Below are positions 38,232 to 49,168 of a DNA stretch of 64,000 nucleotides, in pieces. Position 1 is the first letter of the stretch. Each line of letters begins with the position of its first letter. The notes under the pieces are model-generated. The model searched no databases. It was given only the letters and a program-made list of their open reading frames with translations, and was not told the DNA's origin. The position numbers were made by a program, and so were the translations under genes. The DNA comes from Methanobacterium_B sp963825335 (lineage in GTDB: Archaea > Methanobacteriota > Methanobacteria > Methanobacteriales > Methanobacteriaceae). Location: contig CAWGSP010000001.1 in the NCBI GenBank assembly GCA_963825335.1, positions 1,984,001-2,048,000 of the forward strand, in the 5' to 3' direction.

Positions 38232-40550
38232 TTATTTGTTCATTGGGATGGTAAAGTAAAATGTTGATCCTTTTCCGGGTTCTGATTCTACCCAGATACG
38301 CCCGCCATGGTGGAAGATAATTTTTTGTGTAATGGATAGTCCTATACCTGATCCTGGATATTCCTCTCTATTGTGGTGTAATCTTTTGAATACTTCGAAG
38401 ATCTGTTTTTGATGTTTAGGATCAATTCCAATACCATTATCTGAAAATGCAAATATCCATTCGTTTTCTTTTTTTTGTACAGATATATGGATCTTTGGTG
38501 GCTTTTGTCCATGGAATTTGATTGCGTTAATTATTAAATTTTGGAAAACTTGCATTAACTGATTTTGATCACCATAAACTATGGGAAGAGGATCGTGAGT
38601 TATTGTAGCATCATATTCTACAATTGATATGGATAAATTAGTAAAAACATCATCAAAAACTTTTTCGAGATCGACATTTTCAAATTCTTTAGCCTGACTA
38701 TCTACTCTTGAATATTCTAGTAAGTCGTCGATCAGTTGTTTCATTCGTTGAGAACCTTCTACAATGTATTCGATAAATTCATCTGCATCTTTATCTAATT
38801 TGTCTTTATATCGTTTTTCTAGTAATTGTGAAAATAGTGTTACCATACGTAATGGTTCTTGAAGATCATGGGAAGAAACATATGCAAATCGTTCAAGTTC
38901 CTTGTTAGAACGGACTAATCTATCCATAGTTTCTTTCAACTCTTTTTCATTACGTTTTCGCTCACGAATATCGCGTACAGAAGTTAAAACACTTGATATC
39001 TCACCATTTTCTTTGTAGAATACTTTAGAGTTTATCTCGACTGGAATGTATGTATTATCTTTTCTCATATTACAAACTTCGCCTTCAAAGTGACCTTCTT
39101 TAAGCAACTTTTTAATTCCAATACTGCGTGATGAGTTCTCAATTTTAGTTTGCAAAAGATTACCAGAATCTTTCCCTAACACTTCTTTTTCTGTCCAGCC
39201 CAACAATTTTTCCGCCATTTTGTTCCAATAAATTACATTAAAATTTGCATCAACTACAATAATTCCATCCTGAACTCTGGATAAAATAACAGCTTGGGAC
39301 AATAATTTGTCTTCGGTTTTTTTCTTTTCTGTAAAATCGTGATTTACACTTAAATAGCCTGTTATATTGTTTGAATCGTCCTTGATAGTTGTAATCGTCC
39401 CCCATATTATAATTTCTTTACCATCTTTTGTTTTTTGTCGTGACTCCTCTGTCCATGAACCATGTTCAATTATATGATTAAGGATATTCTGTTTGTCAAG
39501 ACCATAATCAGCTTTTAACAAATCAGTACTTTTTCCTATGGCTTCTTCTGCTTTCCAGCCATATATTTTTTGGGCTCCTTTGTTCCAGCCTGTGATGATG
39601 AAATTAGTATCACAAATAAAAATTGCTTCTGAAATATTGTCCAATAACAAGTTCATATTTGATTCGTGTTCTACAAAAATGTCAGATAATGCATCAACGA
39701 ATGATATGTTTTTAGTCGTAGCCGTTTGACGTACAATCAGTGTAGCTATAATTAAGTAAACACCACCGAGTAATTCCGCAAAACGAGCCATCCAATTGAA
39801 AGGTGATCCTAATGCGTGAACAAAAACCGAACCTGTTATTCCTATTGTTATCAATAGAAGTCCTAAACCATACCAGTAAAGCATTAATGACTTTGATTTA
39901 GAATATGTTGCTAATATCATCAAACTGGTCAGGAAGAAGAATATTGTAGACGTTCCCAATACAAAATCTCGAATTATGGTTCCACCTACTCCTTCGATAA
40001 AGAATGGTGGAAAAAGTCCTTTCAAACTTATTATTGTTATTATAATAACTGTGAGTAATGTACCAGTATAAACTTGTAGTAATGTATATAATCTATTTGG
40101 TTTATCCAAGTGTCTAATCTTGTTAAATGCAAAAAAACCTCCAATTATATACAAAATGGAAGCAATTAAAATATTTAAATTGCCTACTGTTATAGTATTA
40201 TTTAATGTAGTAAAAGTATTTGTTAAGAAAAAACTACTTAAAGCGTTCGCGATACCAAAAGTAAGTGCACCTATTCCTAACCAAAGCAGTGGCCATGCCC
40301 CTGTACGCACAAAACCACGAGAAGTAATAAATGCGATAAAAAAAGCAGGAATACATATAAAAATCAAATAAAGAACTAAATTCAGATATTTTGGTTCGAA
40401 AGTTATTTTTGTTAGTACAAAATAGAACAACGTTATGAAAACCACGGTTAACAAGACAATAATCAAAGCAGGTAGCTTTAATCGTTCAAAGAAACTTATA
40501 GGTTTTTTCCCATCACTTATACTTGATAATAGAGACTCGCCCTTTTCCAT
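38232..40550 (-). CDS. Membrane PAS histidine kinase
   Basis: About 772 residues from ATG 40550 (MEKGESLL), which follows GGAGGT by 6 bases. Around eight transmembrane helices (about 20-265) form an unnamed sensor region. Two PAS domains follow, then the HisKA box SSHDLQEPLRM and an HATPase with N, G1 and G2 boxes (FQNLIINAIKFHG, DNGIGID, GSGIGLSITQ). It has no receiver domain and no partner regulator nearby, typical of methanogen kinases. The right-hand border of the island lies about 100 bases beyond its 3' end. Confidence 0.88.
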   Translation of the reverse strand: MEKGESLLSSISDGKKPISFFERLKLPALIIVLLTVVFITLFYFVLTKITFEPKYLNLVLYLIFICIPAFFIAFITSRGFVRTGAWPLLWLGIGALTFGIANALSSFFLTNTFTTLNNTITVGNLNILIASILYIIGGFFAFNKIRHLDKPNRLYTLLQVYTGTLLTVIIITIISLKGLFPPFFIEGVGGTIIRDFVLGTSTIFFFLTSLMILATYSKSKSLMLYWYGLGLLLITIGITGSVFVHALGSPFNWMARFAELLGGVYLIIATLIVRQTATTKNISFVDALSDIFVEHESNMNLLLDNISEAIFICDTNFIITGWNKGAQKIYGWKAEEAIGKSTDLLKADYGLDKQNILNHIIEHGSWTEESRQKTKDGKEIIIWGTITTIKDDSNNITGYLSVNHDFTEKKKTEDKLLSQAVILSRVQDGIIVVDANFNVIYWNKMAEKLLGWTEKEVLGKDSGNLLQTKIENSSRSIGIKKLLKEGHFEGEVCNMRKDNTYIPVEINSKVFYKENGEISSVLTSVRDIRERKRNEKELKETMDRLVRSNKELERFAYVSSHDLQEPLRMVTLFSQLLEKRYKDKLDKDADEFIEYIVEGSQRMKQLIDDLLEYSRVDSQAKEFENVDLEKVFDDVFTNLSISIVEYDATITHDPLPIVYGDQNQLMQVFQNLIINAIKFHGQKPPKIHISVQKKENEWIFAFSDNGIGIDPKHQKQIFEVFKRLHHNREEYPGSGIGLSITQKIIFHHGGRIWVESEPGKGSTFYFTIPMNK

Positions 40551-40574
40551 GAAATGACCTCCACACCATCCCAA

Positions 40575-40982
40575 AACAACTAATTTGTGTGATTATCTTT
40601 ATAATGATTATATTTTTTAAATTCTCGAATATTTCTATTCAATATGATTTGGCTAAGTTAAATATTTATCTCAAAAAAACCTTCTGGAACTCATTACAAT
40701 AAAGCATCAAACCGATCTATTGTAACTAAATGTGAGTAAGAATCTTATTTAAAACTTAAACAAAAAAATAGGGGACTCTCTCCTGCGAACGTGCATCGTA
40801 GATTTTTGGCTCACTCAACCGTTCGTAAAAATCCACAGATCATCATCCGGAGGTAGTATATTTTTGGATGTTCAACTACACTATCGAAAAATTCTCATTT
40901 TCTTACGAATCAATAACAGTTTATTCAATTGCTTGCTTGGCTAATCGTTTAAGATTTTAAAATCATTGAAAGGAAGCACATA
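40575..40982. other. Non-coding gap with repeat element
   Basis: No gene. 40905-40980 contains TTCAATTGCTTGCTTGGC...AACGATT (opposite orientation) and GAAAGGAAGCAC, matching the GCTTCCTTTC...AGCGAGCAAGCAAT segments at 20406-20466 and 37755-37815. This copy lies outside the island, so the repeat belongs to the genome as a whole. Confidence 0.4.
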
Positions 40983-41722
40983 GTTAAAATTAAAAGAAAT
41001 AGACGGTGAAGCAGGAGAAAATGTTTTGAAAAGTTTAGAAGAAATCGCCCCAGATTTGGTTAAATATATCATAGAATTCCCATTTGGTGATATCTACTCC
41101 CGTAATGGCACCAGTTTAAAACAGAAGGAGATTGCAGTTGTAGCTGCTTTGACTGCTCTTGGTAACGCTACCCCTCAACTGAAAGTCCACATTAATGGAG
41201 CGTTGAATGTAGATTGTTCTGTAGAAGAATTAGTGGAAGTTATGTTACAGATGTCAGCATACAGTGGATTTCCCAGTGCCATAAATGGTATTAATGTATT
41301 AAACGAGGTTATAAAAGATAGAAAAATTAATTTTAAACCCATTAAAGATGAAGAAAAAGTGGATAGATTCAAAGTGGGAGTTGAATGGCTTTCCAAGTTA
41401 GAAAAAACCAAGTGCAAATATTGAAGGATAATTTAGATGATATAGCTCCTGATATGGTTGAATACATTGTTGCTTATGGATACGGTGATATATACAGCAG
41501 AAAAAATTTAGATATGAAAATGAGACAGATTGCCACGATAGTTGCCTTAACAGCTAGGGATCGACTGAATCTCAACTGGATTTCCATATCAAAGCAGGAT
41601 TTAATGTTAGGCTTACGGAAGAAGAGATTATTGAAACCATAATACTTATGTCAGTTTTCGCAGGATTTCCGGCAGTAATAAATGGTATAAATATAGCTAA
41701 TGAATTTTTTAAGATTCTTTAA
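40983..41722 (+). pseudogene. Tandem carboxymuconolactone decarboxylase-family protein, broken
   Basis: Two copies of the alpha-helical CMD fold (AhpD-like). The first, from LKEIDGEAGENVLKSLEEI, carries FGDIYSR, AALTALG and PQLKVHINGALN, to 41424. It lacks a normal start: a TAG at 40980 interrupts the frame upstream. The second, from LKDNLDDIAPDMVEYI, has YGDIYSRKN and then, after a shift near 41565, STESQLDFHIKAGFNV and MSVFAGFPAVINGIN to 41722. The catalytic C-x-x-C of AhpD is absent, as in many archaeal homologues. Probably an inactive redox or decarboxylation gene; a deletion of the 5' end plus two shifts. Confidence 0.7.
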
Positions 41723-41961
41723 ATTACAATGCTCATTGCAGCAGAATATGGTTGGTTTAGATGGAACAACAATCTCAAGGAGTTTTGGAAATCTTTCTTA
41801 ATGGTAATTAGTTTAATCTATATGTATTTTCAGAGTTTTTATCTCATTTACTTAGAGATTACGTTTATTTAAAGTACTTCCCCTCTAATTTAAGCAATTA
41901 ATCACGTGCTGATTATCAAAAAAAGATTAAGGGATTTATTTAAAATTAGTTTGTATATTCT

Positions 41962-43758
41962 TCAGTTTTTAATAGGTATTGTGAAATAGAATGTTGTGCC
42001 TTTTCCTAGTTCTGATTCTATCCAGATTTTTCCTTTATGTCTTTCTACTATTCTTTTGGATATTGATAATCCTATTCCAGTTCCAGGATATTCTTCTCGA
42101 GTATGTAATCTTTTGAAAATACTAAAAATCTGTGCTTGATGATTTTTATCAATACCTATACCATTATCACTAACACTGAATAACCATTCATTACCCAAGT
42201 TCTCGACAGATATATGTATATCCGGAGGATTATTACCATGGAATTTAATTGCGTTACCTATCAAATTTTGCAGCAATTGGACAATCTGAACATGGTCTCC
42301 TACTATATTAGGTAAATTATCATGGGAGATTTGGGCTTTATTTTCTTTTATCGCCGGTTTTAAATTTCTTAAAACATCTTCTAAAGCTATTTCCATTATA
42401 ACTAATTCAAATTCTCGAACCTCGGTGTTAAGTCTTGAAAATTCCAATAAATCATCAATCAAGTCTTTCATTCGATGAGCGCCATCAACTATAAAACTTA
42501 TATAATCATCGGCATCTTCATCTAATTGGCCTATATAACGTTTCTCTAAAAGCTGGGTGAAACTTGTTATCATTCTAAGAGGCTCTTGTAAATCATGGGA
42601 GGCAACGTATGCAAATTGTTCAAGTTCTTTATTTGAAATTTTTAATTCATTGACTAACTGTCTTAAATTATTCTGTGCATGTCTTAATTCTTCATTTGAA
42701 GTCCGAATTTCCTCTGAAATTGCCTGTAATTCTTCATTTGCAGAACTCAACTCTTCGGTAAGCTGTCTTTCTTTTCCTAAACGTTCTTTTATCTCTTTTT
42801 CAGCTTTCTTTAGATTTGTTATGTCACGAACTAGTGTTTCAGTGCCTTGAATTTGTCCATTATTATCATAATGATACTGAGCATTCTGTGATGCCAAAAA
42901 ACAAGAGCCATCCTTTCGTAAGGCTTCACTCTCATTAGCCTCTATTTTTCCATGTTTTTGGAGTTCATCCAATACATATCTCCGGTCATTTGGATTTTTA
43001 TAATATGATAATGCTGAAGTGCCTATCATTTCTTCTGGAGAATCATATCCGTAAATCCGTGCTGCAGAAGGATTGGCCATGATAATATTCCCCTCATTAT
43101 CTGAACGCATATATGCATCCTGAATATTTTCAATTATGTTCTTGTACCTATTTTCACTATCTTTCAATGCTTCTAAGCTTTTATTAAGTTGTTCGTGGGC
43201 AATTTTTAATTGTTCATGATGTTTTTGCTGACTTAAATCTGTAATAACTACATAAACACCTTTAAAGTCTTTTATGGTATTTACTGATATATATACAGGT
43301 AAAACATTTCCCATGATAGATTTAATGCTAATTTCACCGTTGCTCTTTGTTTTAAATCCCTTATCAAATATAATGTTAAATGATTCAATATCGTCAACAA
43401 TTATAAAATCAGATAACCTTTGTCCAATTAGTTTTTCCATTGGTACTTGTAGCATAGAGGCTAATTGAGAATTACCATATATTATGGTACCATCAATTGT
43501 TAATGTCGCTACTCCTTCATTCATTTCTTGAACAAGATTCCTATAGAGAGAATCTGCACCTTCTAATGTGTAAACTTTAGGTCCATTAGAACCATTAGGA
43601 GTGATAATAGCATCGATTTCACCATTTTGAATGGCAAATAAAGTCGCTTCAGCTTCATCCAATCTAGACTGTAATTCAACTATTAACTTGTCCTTTTTTT
43701 CTAACTCAGATTGTTCGTCTAACATGGAATAATCACTTTTTATGGGATTTTCGTACAT
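41962..43758 (-). CDS. Soluble PAS histidine kinase
   Basis: 598 residues. An N-terminal coiled coil (10-35) is followed by three PAS-like domains (about 70-180, 205-320) and a long heptad coil (SSANEELQAISEEIRTSNEE). The HisKA box is ASHDLQEPLRM and the HATPase has FSVSDNGIGIDKN and GTGIGLSISKR. No transmembrane segment, so it senses a cytoplasmic signal. The C-terminal kinase core is close to that of the kinase at 38232 and both use the same SHDLQEPLRM box. ATG 43758 overlaps the end of a kaiB-like remnant, so it was once translated from the kaiB message. Confidence 0.88.
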   Translation of the reverse strand: MYENPIKSDYSMLDEQSELEKKDKLIVELQSRLDEAEATLFAIQNGEIDAIITPNGSNGPKVYTLEGADSLYRNLVQEMNEGVATLTIDGTIIYGNSQLASMLQVPMEKLIGQRLSDFIIVDDIESFNIIFDKGFKTKSNGEISIKSIMGNVLPVYISVNTIKDFKGVYVVITDLSQQKHHEQLKIAHEQLNKSLEALKDSENRYKNIIENIQDAYMRSDNEGNIIMANPSAARIYGYDSPEEMIGTSALSYYKNPNDRRYVLDELQKHGKIEANESEALRKDGSCFLASQNAQYHYDNNGQIQGTETLVRDITNLKKAEKEIKERLGKERQLTEELSSANEELQAISEEIRTSNEELRHAQNNLRQLVNELKISNKELEQFAYVASHDLQEPLRMITSFTQLLEKRYIGQLDEDADDYISFIVDGAHRMKDLIDDLLEFSRLNTEVREFELVIMEIALEDVLRNLKPAIKENKAQISHDNLPNIVGDHVQIVQLLQNLIGNAIKFHGNNPPDIHISVENLGNEWLFSVSDNGIGIDKNHQAQIFSIFKRLHTREEYPGTGIGLSISKRIVERHKGKIWIESELGKGTTFYFTIPIKN

Positions 43759-43921
43759 CTAATCCTAGTAGTAGTTTTTCTTTGTCGGATAAGTCACTTA
43801 CAAATCTTCGTACAGGTACTGGTAGTTCTTTGATTAGTGTTGGTGCCGATATTATTTTTCTTTCTTTGGCAAATATGGGTTGTTGATAGATATCTAAGAC
43901 TTCAACTTCACATTTACAATC
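43733..43921 (-). pseudogene. KaiB-like remnant
   Basis: About 62 residues resembling the C-terminal part of KaiB-family proteins: CEVEVLDIYQQP, APTLIKELPVPVRRFV, and DLSDKEKLLLGLDV. Stop codons appear in frame just upstream of about 43921, so the N-terminal half (the thioredoxin-like strand) is missing. The 3' end overlaps the histidine kinase start by 26 bases. KaiB-family proteins occur with KaiC-like ATPases or kinases in signal switching. Here the gene is no longer whole. Confidence 0.65.
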
Positions 43922-44450
43922 TATATTTTATTTTTATGTAATTTACTACATAACTATTTCTTTTAGATGTTACATTTTATTCGAAGCTTTTTATTCTGTA
44001 AAAACTGCATAATATGGTTTATATCCATCAATTATTCTAAATTTCTGATATTGTCTTGATTTTCAAAGCTAAACCTGGAAAGTCCTACAGAATATACCCA
44101 TATCAGTTTCTGCTGTTAAAAGGTTATTTTTTATGTTTATGATATTGAATTAAATGATGATATATTTTTGATGATTTATTAGATGAATTTGAGTATTAAT
44201 AGTTGGATTTTAATGAGATGAATTATGGGACTCGTGTACATTCAAAGCAGAGTTATAAATAGTTCCTTTGAGTGTATATTAATGATTCTTTAAATAATTC
44301 GTTTCAAACTCGGATTTGATGGAGGATAAAATATATATTAAGGTGTACATGTAAATTCTTAAAAATGAACTTATATGTAAAATTCTAAAATTCAGTAAAT
44401 ACTCATTACACTTATACAAATTTTATACCAATGATAATTAAGGTGATTAT
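43922..44450. other. Non-coding gap
   Basis: AT-rich; contains no gene that can be supported. Probable promoter of the glycosyltransferase near its right end; nothing else distinctive seen. Confidence 0.3.
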
Positions 44451-45653
44451 ATGGATGATTCCCCTTATATTTCTGTAATTATTCCGGTTTATAATGTTGA
44501 GAAATACCTTGCAAAATGTTTGGAAAGTGTTATTAATCAAACTTTAGGTGAAATAGAGATTATATGCGTAAATGATGGCTCAACTGACAATTCATTGCAA
44601 ATTCTTGAAGATTTCGCTTTAAATGACCAACGAATAAAAATAATTAATATAGAGAATGGTGGACAAGGTGCGGCTAGGAATATTGGCATGCAATATGCAA
44701 GAGGACAGTACATAAGTTTCATTGATTCTGATGACTGGATAGACCTAAACATGTATGAAAAATTATATGAGAATGCCATTACATTAAACAGTGAAATCGT
44801 AATGTGTGCCATACGTTTATTTGATGAATCAACTTTTGAATTCAAGTATGATGATCCATATTTTACTTTAGGATATTTCCACGAAAGTTATGATAATCGT
44901 GTTTTCAATCATATAGAGACTAAAAACTTTTTTTTCAAAATTTCCGTTACACCCGTTAATAAGTTATATGAGTCACATTTTTTACATGAAATCAATGCAA
45001 AGTTCCCAGAAGATTTAATTTTTGAGGATTCTCCTTTTTTTTATTATATATATTTAAATGCCAGAAGAGTATCATTGGTAAGAGATTTTTTGTATAATTA
45101 TAGAGTTAATAGATTTAATTCAACAATATCAAAATCAAACATAAAATTTATCGATATTATAGAGATTCTAAAATTAACTAGAAAAATATTTATTAACACC
45201 CACAATTTTGATACCTACAAAGATTATTTAAATAGTTTTACAATCGAAAGTGTTCTTTCCCGTTACAATCAAGTCGATAGTGAATTTAAAGAAAAATTCT
45301 TCGATCTTGTTTTAAAATATTTTCAAAATATGAATTTAGATTTTGATGAACTTAATAAATTAGATACTAAAACTCGAAATAGGTATAAAAATGTTATTAA
45401 ATCGGATTCATATACAGAATTTGAACTAACAGAAAAAATCAGGTTTTTAAAAATATCCAACAACAATAAATTAAAAGATCAAAGTCAAGTTTATGAAAAA
45501 AAATTGGAACTCAAAAAACGTGCCTATCAAGAAGATCTTGAATTTAAGGAACAAATAATTAAAAAAATGAGTAGATCTAATAGTTGGAAACTTACAAAAC
45601 CCCTTAGAAAAATTGGAACAGAAATAAAGCGTTTTAAAAAAATTATTAATTGA
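44451..45653 (+). CDS. Family 2 (GT-A) glycosyltransferase
   Basis: 400 residues. Residues 5-110 are a GT2 nucleotide-sugar domain: ISVIIPVYNVEKYL, VNDGSTDNS, AARNIGMQYARG, and the DxD-like FIDSDDW. The middle has EDSPFFYY. The C-terminal 60 residues are a charged coiled coil ending SNSWKLTKPLRKI, a motif often seen at the ends of polysaccharide glycosyltransferases. It probably adds a sugar to an envelope polymer or glycoprotein; donor and acceptor are unknown. RBS GGTGATTATATGG. A lone gene, next to an Ig-repeat surface protein. Confidence 0.85.
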   Translation: MDDSPYISVIIPVYNVEKYLAKCLESVINQTLGEIEIICVNDGSTDNSLQILEDFALNDQRIKIINIENGGQGAARNIGMQYARGQYISFIDSDDWIDLNMYEKLYENAITLNSEIVMCAIRLFDESTFEFKYDDPYFTLGYFHESYDNRVFNHIETKNFFFKISVTPVNKLYESHFLHEINAKFPEDLIFEDSPFFYYIYLNARRVSLVRDFLYNYRVNRFNSTISKSNIKFIDIIEILKLTRKIFINTHNFDTYKDYLNSFTIESVLSRYNQVDSEFKEKFFDLVLKYFQNMNLDFDELNKLDTKTRNRYKNVIKSDSYTEFELTEKIRFLKISNNNKLKDQSQVYEKKLELKKRAYQEDLEFKEQIIKKMSRSNSWKLTKPLRKIGTEIKRFKKIIN

Positions 45654-46226
45654 GCTGTAACTAATACTTTTAATTGAAATGTGGTATCATTTTGGTTGAT
45701 GAAAGTATCGACGATAATTTTTCTGGTTTTATAATTTTGAGAATATTTTAGACATAATGTAAACCGATCTTTGAAACAAAGTGAAATTACATGCTAAACC
45801 AATGGTACGATTGATATTCAGGGCTAATTTTAGAAGAATATGTTCTAATGTAGTATTAGTAGAAATGAAGATTCATAAAAGAATTTTGAAAAAAATAATA
45901 GACTAAAAAGCGGGAAAATTTAATACTCTTTTTGCTTATTATTTTGATTACTGGACTTCTGTAGCGCAGTTTTGAGGGGTTTCCTTTTTATGTCTAAGTA
46001 TTTTTGTCGTGTTAAGCGTTTGAATTCTATTTTTAATTCGTATGGTAATTATGGTCATTTTTTTTCTTTTATTTTATTAGGTGTAATAATGTTCAGGATC
46101 TTAATCATCGATATTAATTTTAGGTAGAAATATTAAATACTAAATTTTATATGACTAAACGTTTCCATTATTAATAAAATAGTAAATAATATGTTATTGG
46201 TAATAATATAGGAGTGTGAGAGTAAG
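45654..46226. other. Non-coding gap
   Basis: AT-rich. A possible short frame from about 45990 (MSKYFCRVKRL) has no clear relatives, so it is left unannotated. No other signal. Confidence 0.3.
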
Positions 46227-47794
46227 ATGCGGTTTAAAGAAATAGCAATAATATCCATATTTATATTAATATTAGTACTAACTGCCCAAAACGTTAGAGC
46301 TAAATGGGAATGTCCTACACACATCGATATCAATGATCATACAATATGCCAAGACATATTTCTACGGCCCGGAGAAAGCACAGAACTCAAAGCCGAGCTA
46401 TGGTTCTTTGAGAATGGAAAGAACAAAATGGGAACACGCACTAATCTATGTGTTTCGGTTTCAGATATAGAATTTAATAATAATGTTTTAAATGCAACAA
46501 TTAAAACAAATGACTGGGGCAATGCTTATATTCGTTTAGGATCTACTCTAACTCCAGGTAAATGTTACAATATAACATTCAAATACCTTGGAAACGAAAA
46601 TTTATACACACCATGGCTGCCTTCTGAGAATAGTATGTTGTTGCATGTTCTTGGTAATTCTAATTTGGTTGTGAATAATATTACTGTAGTTCCTGCCTCT
46701 GTATCTAATGTATCTGCTAAGTTAACTGATCTTAATGGTGTGCCTCTTGTAAATAGAAAGATTGATTTTAAAATTAATAATATTGGTAGGGGCACAGCAA
46801 TAACTAATTCAAATGGTATAGCAACTTTACCATGCGATATCCACTGCTTTAACGGTACTATGAATTTAGAAGCCAACTTTGCTGGTGACGATCTTTATAA
46901 GCTCAATGTTGGGAATGAAATTATAACAATAAACAATTCATCTACACTCACCGTGAAAAATATCACATGGGTTCAAGGCATTACAGATTTAACAGCTAAA
47001 CTAACAGATCATAATGGTATGTCCATCAAAAACAAGAATATTATGTTTTATGTTAGCAATGGAAGTGCTGGTTCAGTAGTGACTATTGGTCCTGTATTAA
47101 CAAATTCACAGGGAATAGCACTCGTACCCTACAATATCACACAAAAAGGAACCAGTGAAGTAGGAGCAATCTTGAGGGTGATAATATAGATGAGGGAAGT
47201 GCGGGAACAGGAACTTTAACAATTAATTCCATAACAAAACTGACAGTAAATAACATCACATTAGTTAAACGGGGAACAACTACCTTAACATCTGTACTAA
47301 CCAATATTAAAAATAAAGGTGTTGCTAATAAAAAAATCATATTCAAAGTTAATGGCACGGTTGTGGGATCAGCAATAACAAGTACCCAGGGAATAGCTAC
47401 TCTAAAATACAATAGCAATCAAATAAAAGGCAAATATATAATTGAAGCCAGTTTTGCGGGTGACAATACATATTACAGAATAAATGGGACTGGCTTTTTA
47501 ACAGTAAACACTATTCAAACCAAACTCACAGTGAGTAACATAACAACAGTTAAAGGTACTGTGTCTAAATTAACATCTAAACTAACCAATATTAAAAATA
47601 AAGCTGTTGCTAATAAAAAAATCATATTCAAAGTTAATGGCACGGTTGTGGGATCAGCAATAACAAATACCCAAGGAATAGCTATTTTGAACTACCAAAG
47701 CAAATCAAAAGGCAAATATAACATATTAGTCATTTTTAATGGTGATAATACATATGAAAAGAATATAGGGACCAGTTTTTTGAAAGTAACTTAA
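46227..47794 (+). pseudogene. Secreted Ig-like repeat surface protein, one frameshift
   Basis: An N-terminal signal peptide (IISIFILILVLTAQNVRA) is followed by a Cys-containing domain (residues 28-140) and tandem Ig-like repeats of about 95 residues, each with LTVxNIT, LTxKLTD, xGIAT and AxFAGDxxY. The frame breaks near 47172 (loss of one T in ATCTTTGAGG), and the last two repeats follow in another frame to 47794. Those two are nearly identical in DNA (47296-47400 and 47581-47685), so they duplicated recently. Adhesin-like proteins of this form face the outside in methanobacteria. No clear cell-wall anchor. Confidence 0.75.
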
Positions 47795-48347
47795 AATCAT
47801 GAGTTATAAAAAAAATTTAGGGTCTTAGATTTCATTAAATTTACTATTTTTTTTTGGAGTAAATTAATATTTAATATTGTATAATTGTTTAGATTATTTT
47901 CAGTTTTTATTATTGAACTTGCTCAATAGAATAGGTGCTAATTTGTAATTGAGTATGGATTTTGAAATTTTATTTAAGAGCTTAAATGAACTATTTTATA
48001 TTTGGATATTGCAATTGGATAGTTCTGATTCTTCTATTAAATACCATACTATAGTATTTGGATTATTTTACATCTTCAGATTTAACCAACTAGATTTATA
48101 TAATTTGCACGTTTAAATTGAATGATATATGAAAATGTATTCCTCTTATTTTTTGAGATTATATATTTACAATAGCTTATGCAATATATTGTATTAAAGT
48201 TTGATAGAGTGAGATAGGAATATTAGTGAAATAATTATTTTTACTAATATTTTATAGGTATGTTAAAAAAAATTGTGATTTACATAATTTTGTTATATAT
48301 GTAAATTATGATCCAAATATAGTAAAAAAAATGGAGGGTGATTAACT
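47795..48347. other. Non-coding gap
   Basis: AT-rich; TTTGTTATATATGTAAATTATG just upstream of the VOC gene includes a probable TATA element. No gene seen. Confidence 0.3.
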
Positions 48348-48743
48348 ATGATTTTAAGACTTTCGATAGTGCCTTTGATGGTTAAGGATTTAGAGGAAGC
48401 ATTTGAGTTTTATACAAAAAAATTAGGTTTCGTGAAAGTGACTGATGTAAAGGGTCCTATACATTTTTTAACGGTAGCGCCAAAAGAAGGAAATGATACT
48501 GAGATATTGTTACAAGTGCCGGACCCTAAAATGATGGGGGATGAAAAGGCAGCTGATTTGATGAATCAAATTGGAAAAACATCATTTATATTTATAGTGG
48601 ATAATTGTAAAAATACTGTCGAAGAATTACGGAAAAATGGTGTGGAAATACTTATGGAACCCCAAACTCAACCATATGGTACTCAAGCTATAATTGCAGA
48701 TCTTTATGGAAATTCATTAGTTCTCAGAGAACCTCCAAAATAA
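48348..48743 (+). CDS. VOC-family (glyoxalase/bleomycin-resistance) protein
   Basis: 131 residues with two beta-alpha-beta-beta-beta units: LSIVPLMVKDLEEAFEFY-KKLGF, then FLTVAPKEG, and IFIVDNCKNTVEELRKNGVEI followed by DLYGNSLVL. This is the vicinal-oxygen-chelate fold, used by glyoxalase I, dioxygenases and resistance proteins. Function cannot be set from this sequence. It has a very strong ribosome-binding site, GGAGGGTGATT, 9 bases before ATG 48348. Single gene; probably cytoplasmic. Confidence 0.85.
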   Translation: MILRLSIVPLMVKDLEEAFEFYTKKLGFVKVTDVKGPIHFLTVAPKEGNDTEILLQVPDPKMMGDEKAADLMNQIGKTSFIFIVDNCKNTVEELRKNGVEILMEPQTQPYGTQAIIADLYGNSLVLREPPK

Positions 48744-49034
48744 ACACCATCTAATGGAATTATAAATATTATTTTTTTTATTACTCCTGCTAGAAATTTG
48801 TTATTTTAATGGTATCATGCATTTATTTTATTTTTTATTGAAGGATATTACAATTTCCGATAGTAATAACCAAGATATTTATCCATTTTTTTATAAAATA
48901 CAAATTATGGATGATTATAAGGGGAATTCCGAGATATTTCGTACAATTTAAAATATTTAAATAGAATTCAAATATTAATAGAGGTTTTTTGAAAATATTG
49001 AAATTATTTTTAACAATAACTATATACATAATGA

Positions 49035-49069
49035 ATGAACATTCGTTCATATGGGTGAATAGTCATTCA
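49035..49069. promoter_or_regulatory. Two adjacent TGAAT-type palindromes
   Basis: ATGAAC-ATTC-GTTCAT at 49035-49050 and TGAAT-AGTC-ATTCA at 49056-49069. The half-site TGAAT also occurs in an inverted pair upstream of the TetR gene at 62095. They stand about 100 bases before a truncated aldo/keto reductase start and are a possible TetR-type operator. Confidence 0.4.
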
Positions 49070-49168
49070 AATTATAAAATTTTTTATGGGTTAAAACAGC
49101 TCATATGTCAATAATTAATTTAATTGGCACTTATTAACGTTGATTAAGATGATATACTAGGTGATAAT

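Noticed and set aside
45990..46125. Possible 45-residue gene MSKYFCRVKRL...
   Set aside because: No family, no clear RBS and little support beyond an open frame in AT-rich DNA.
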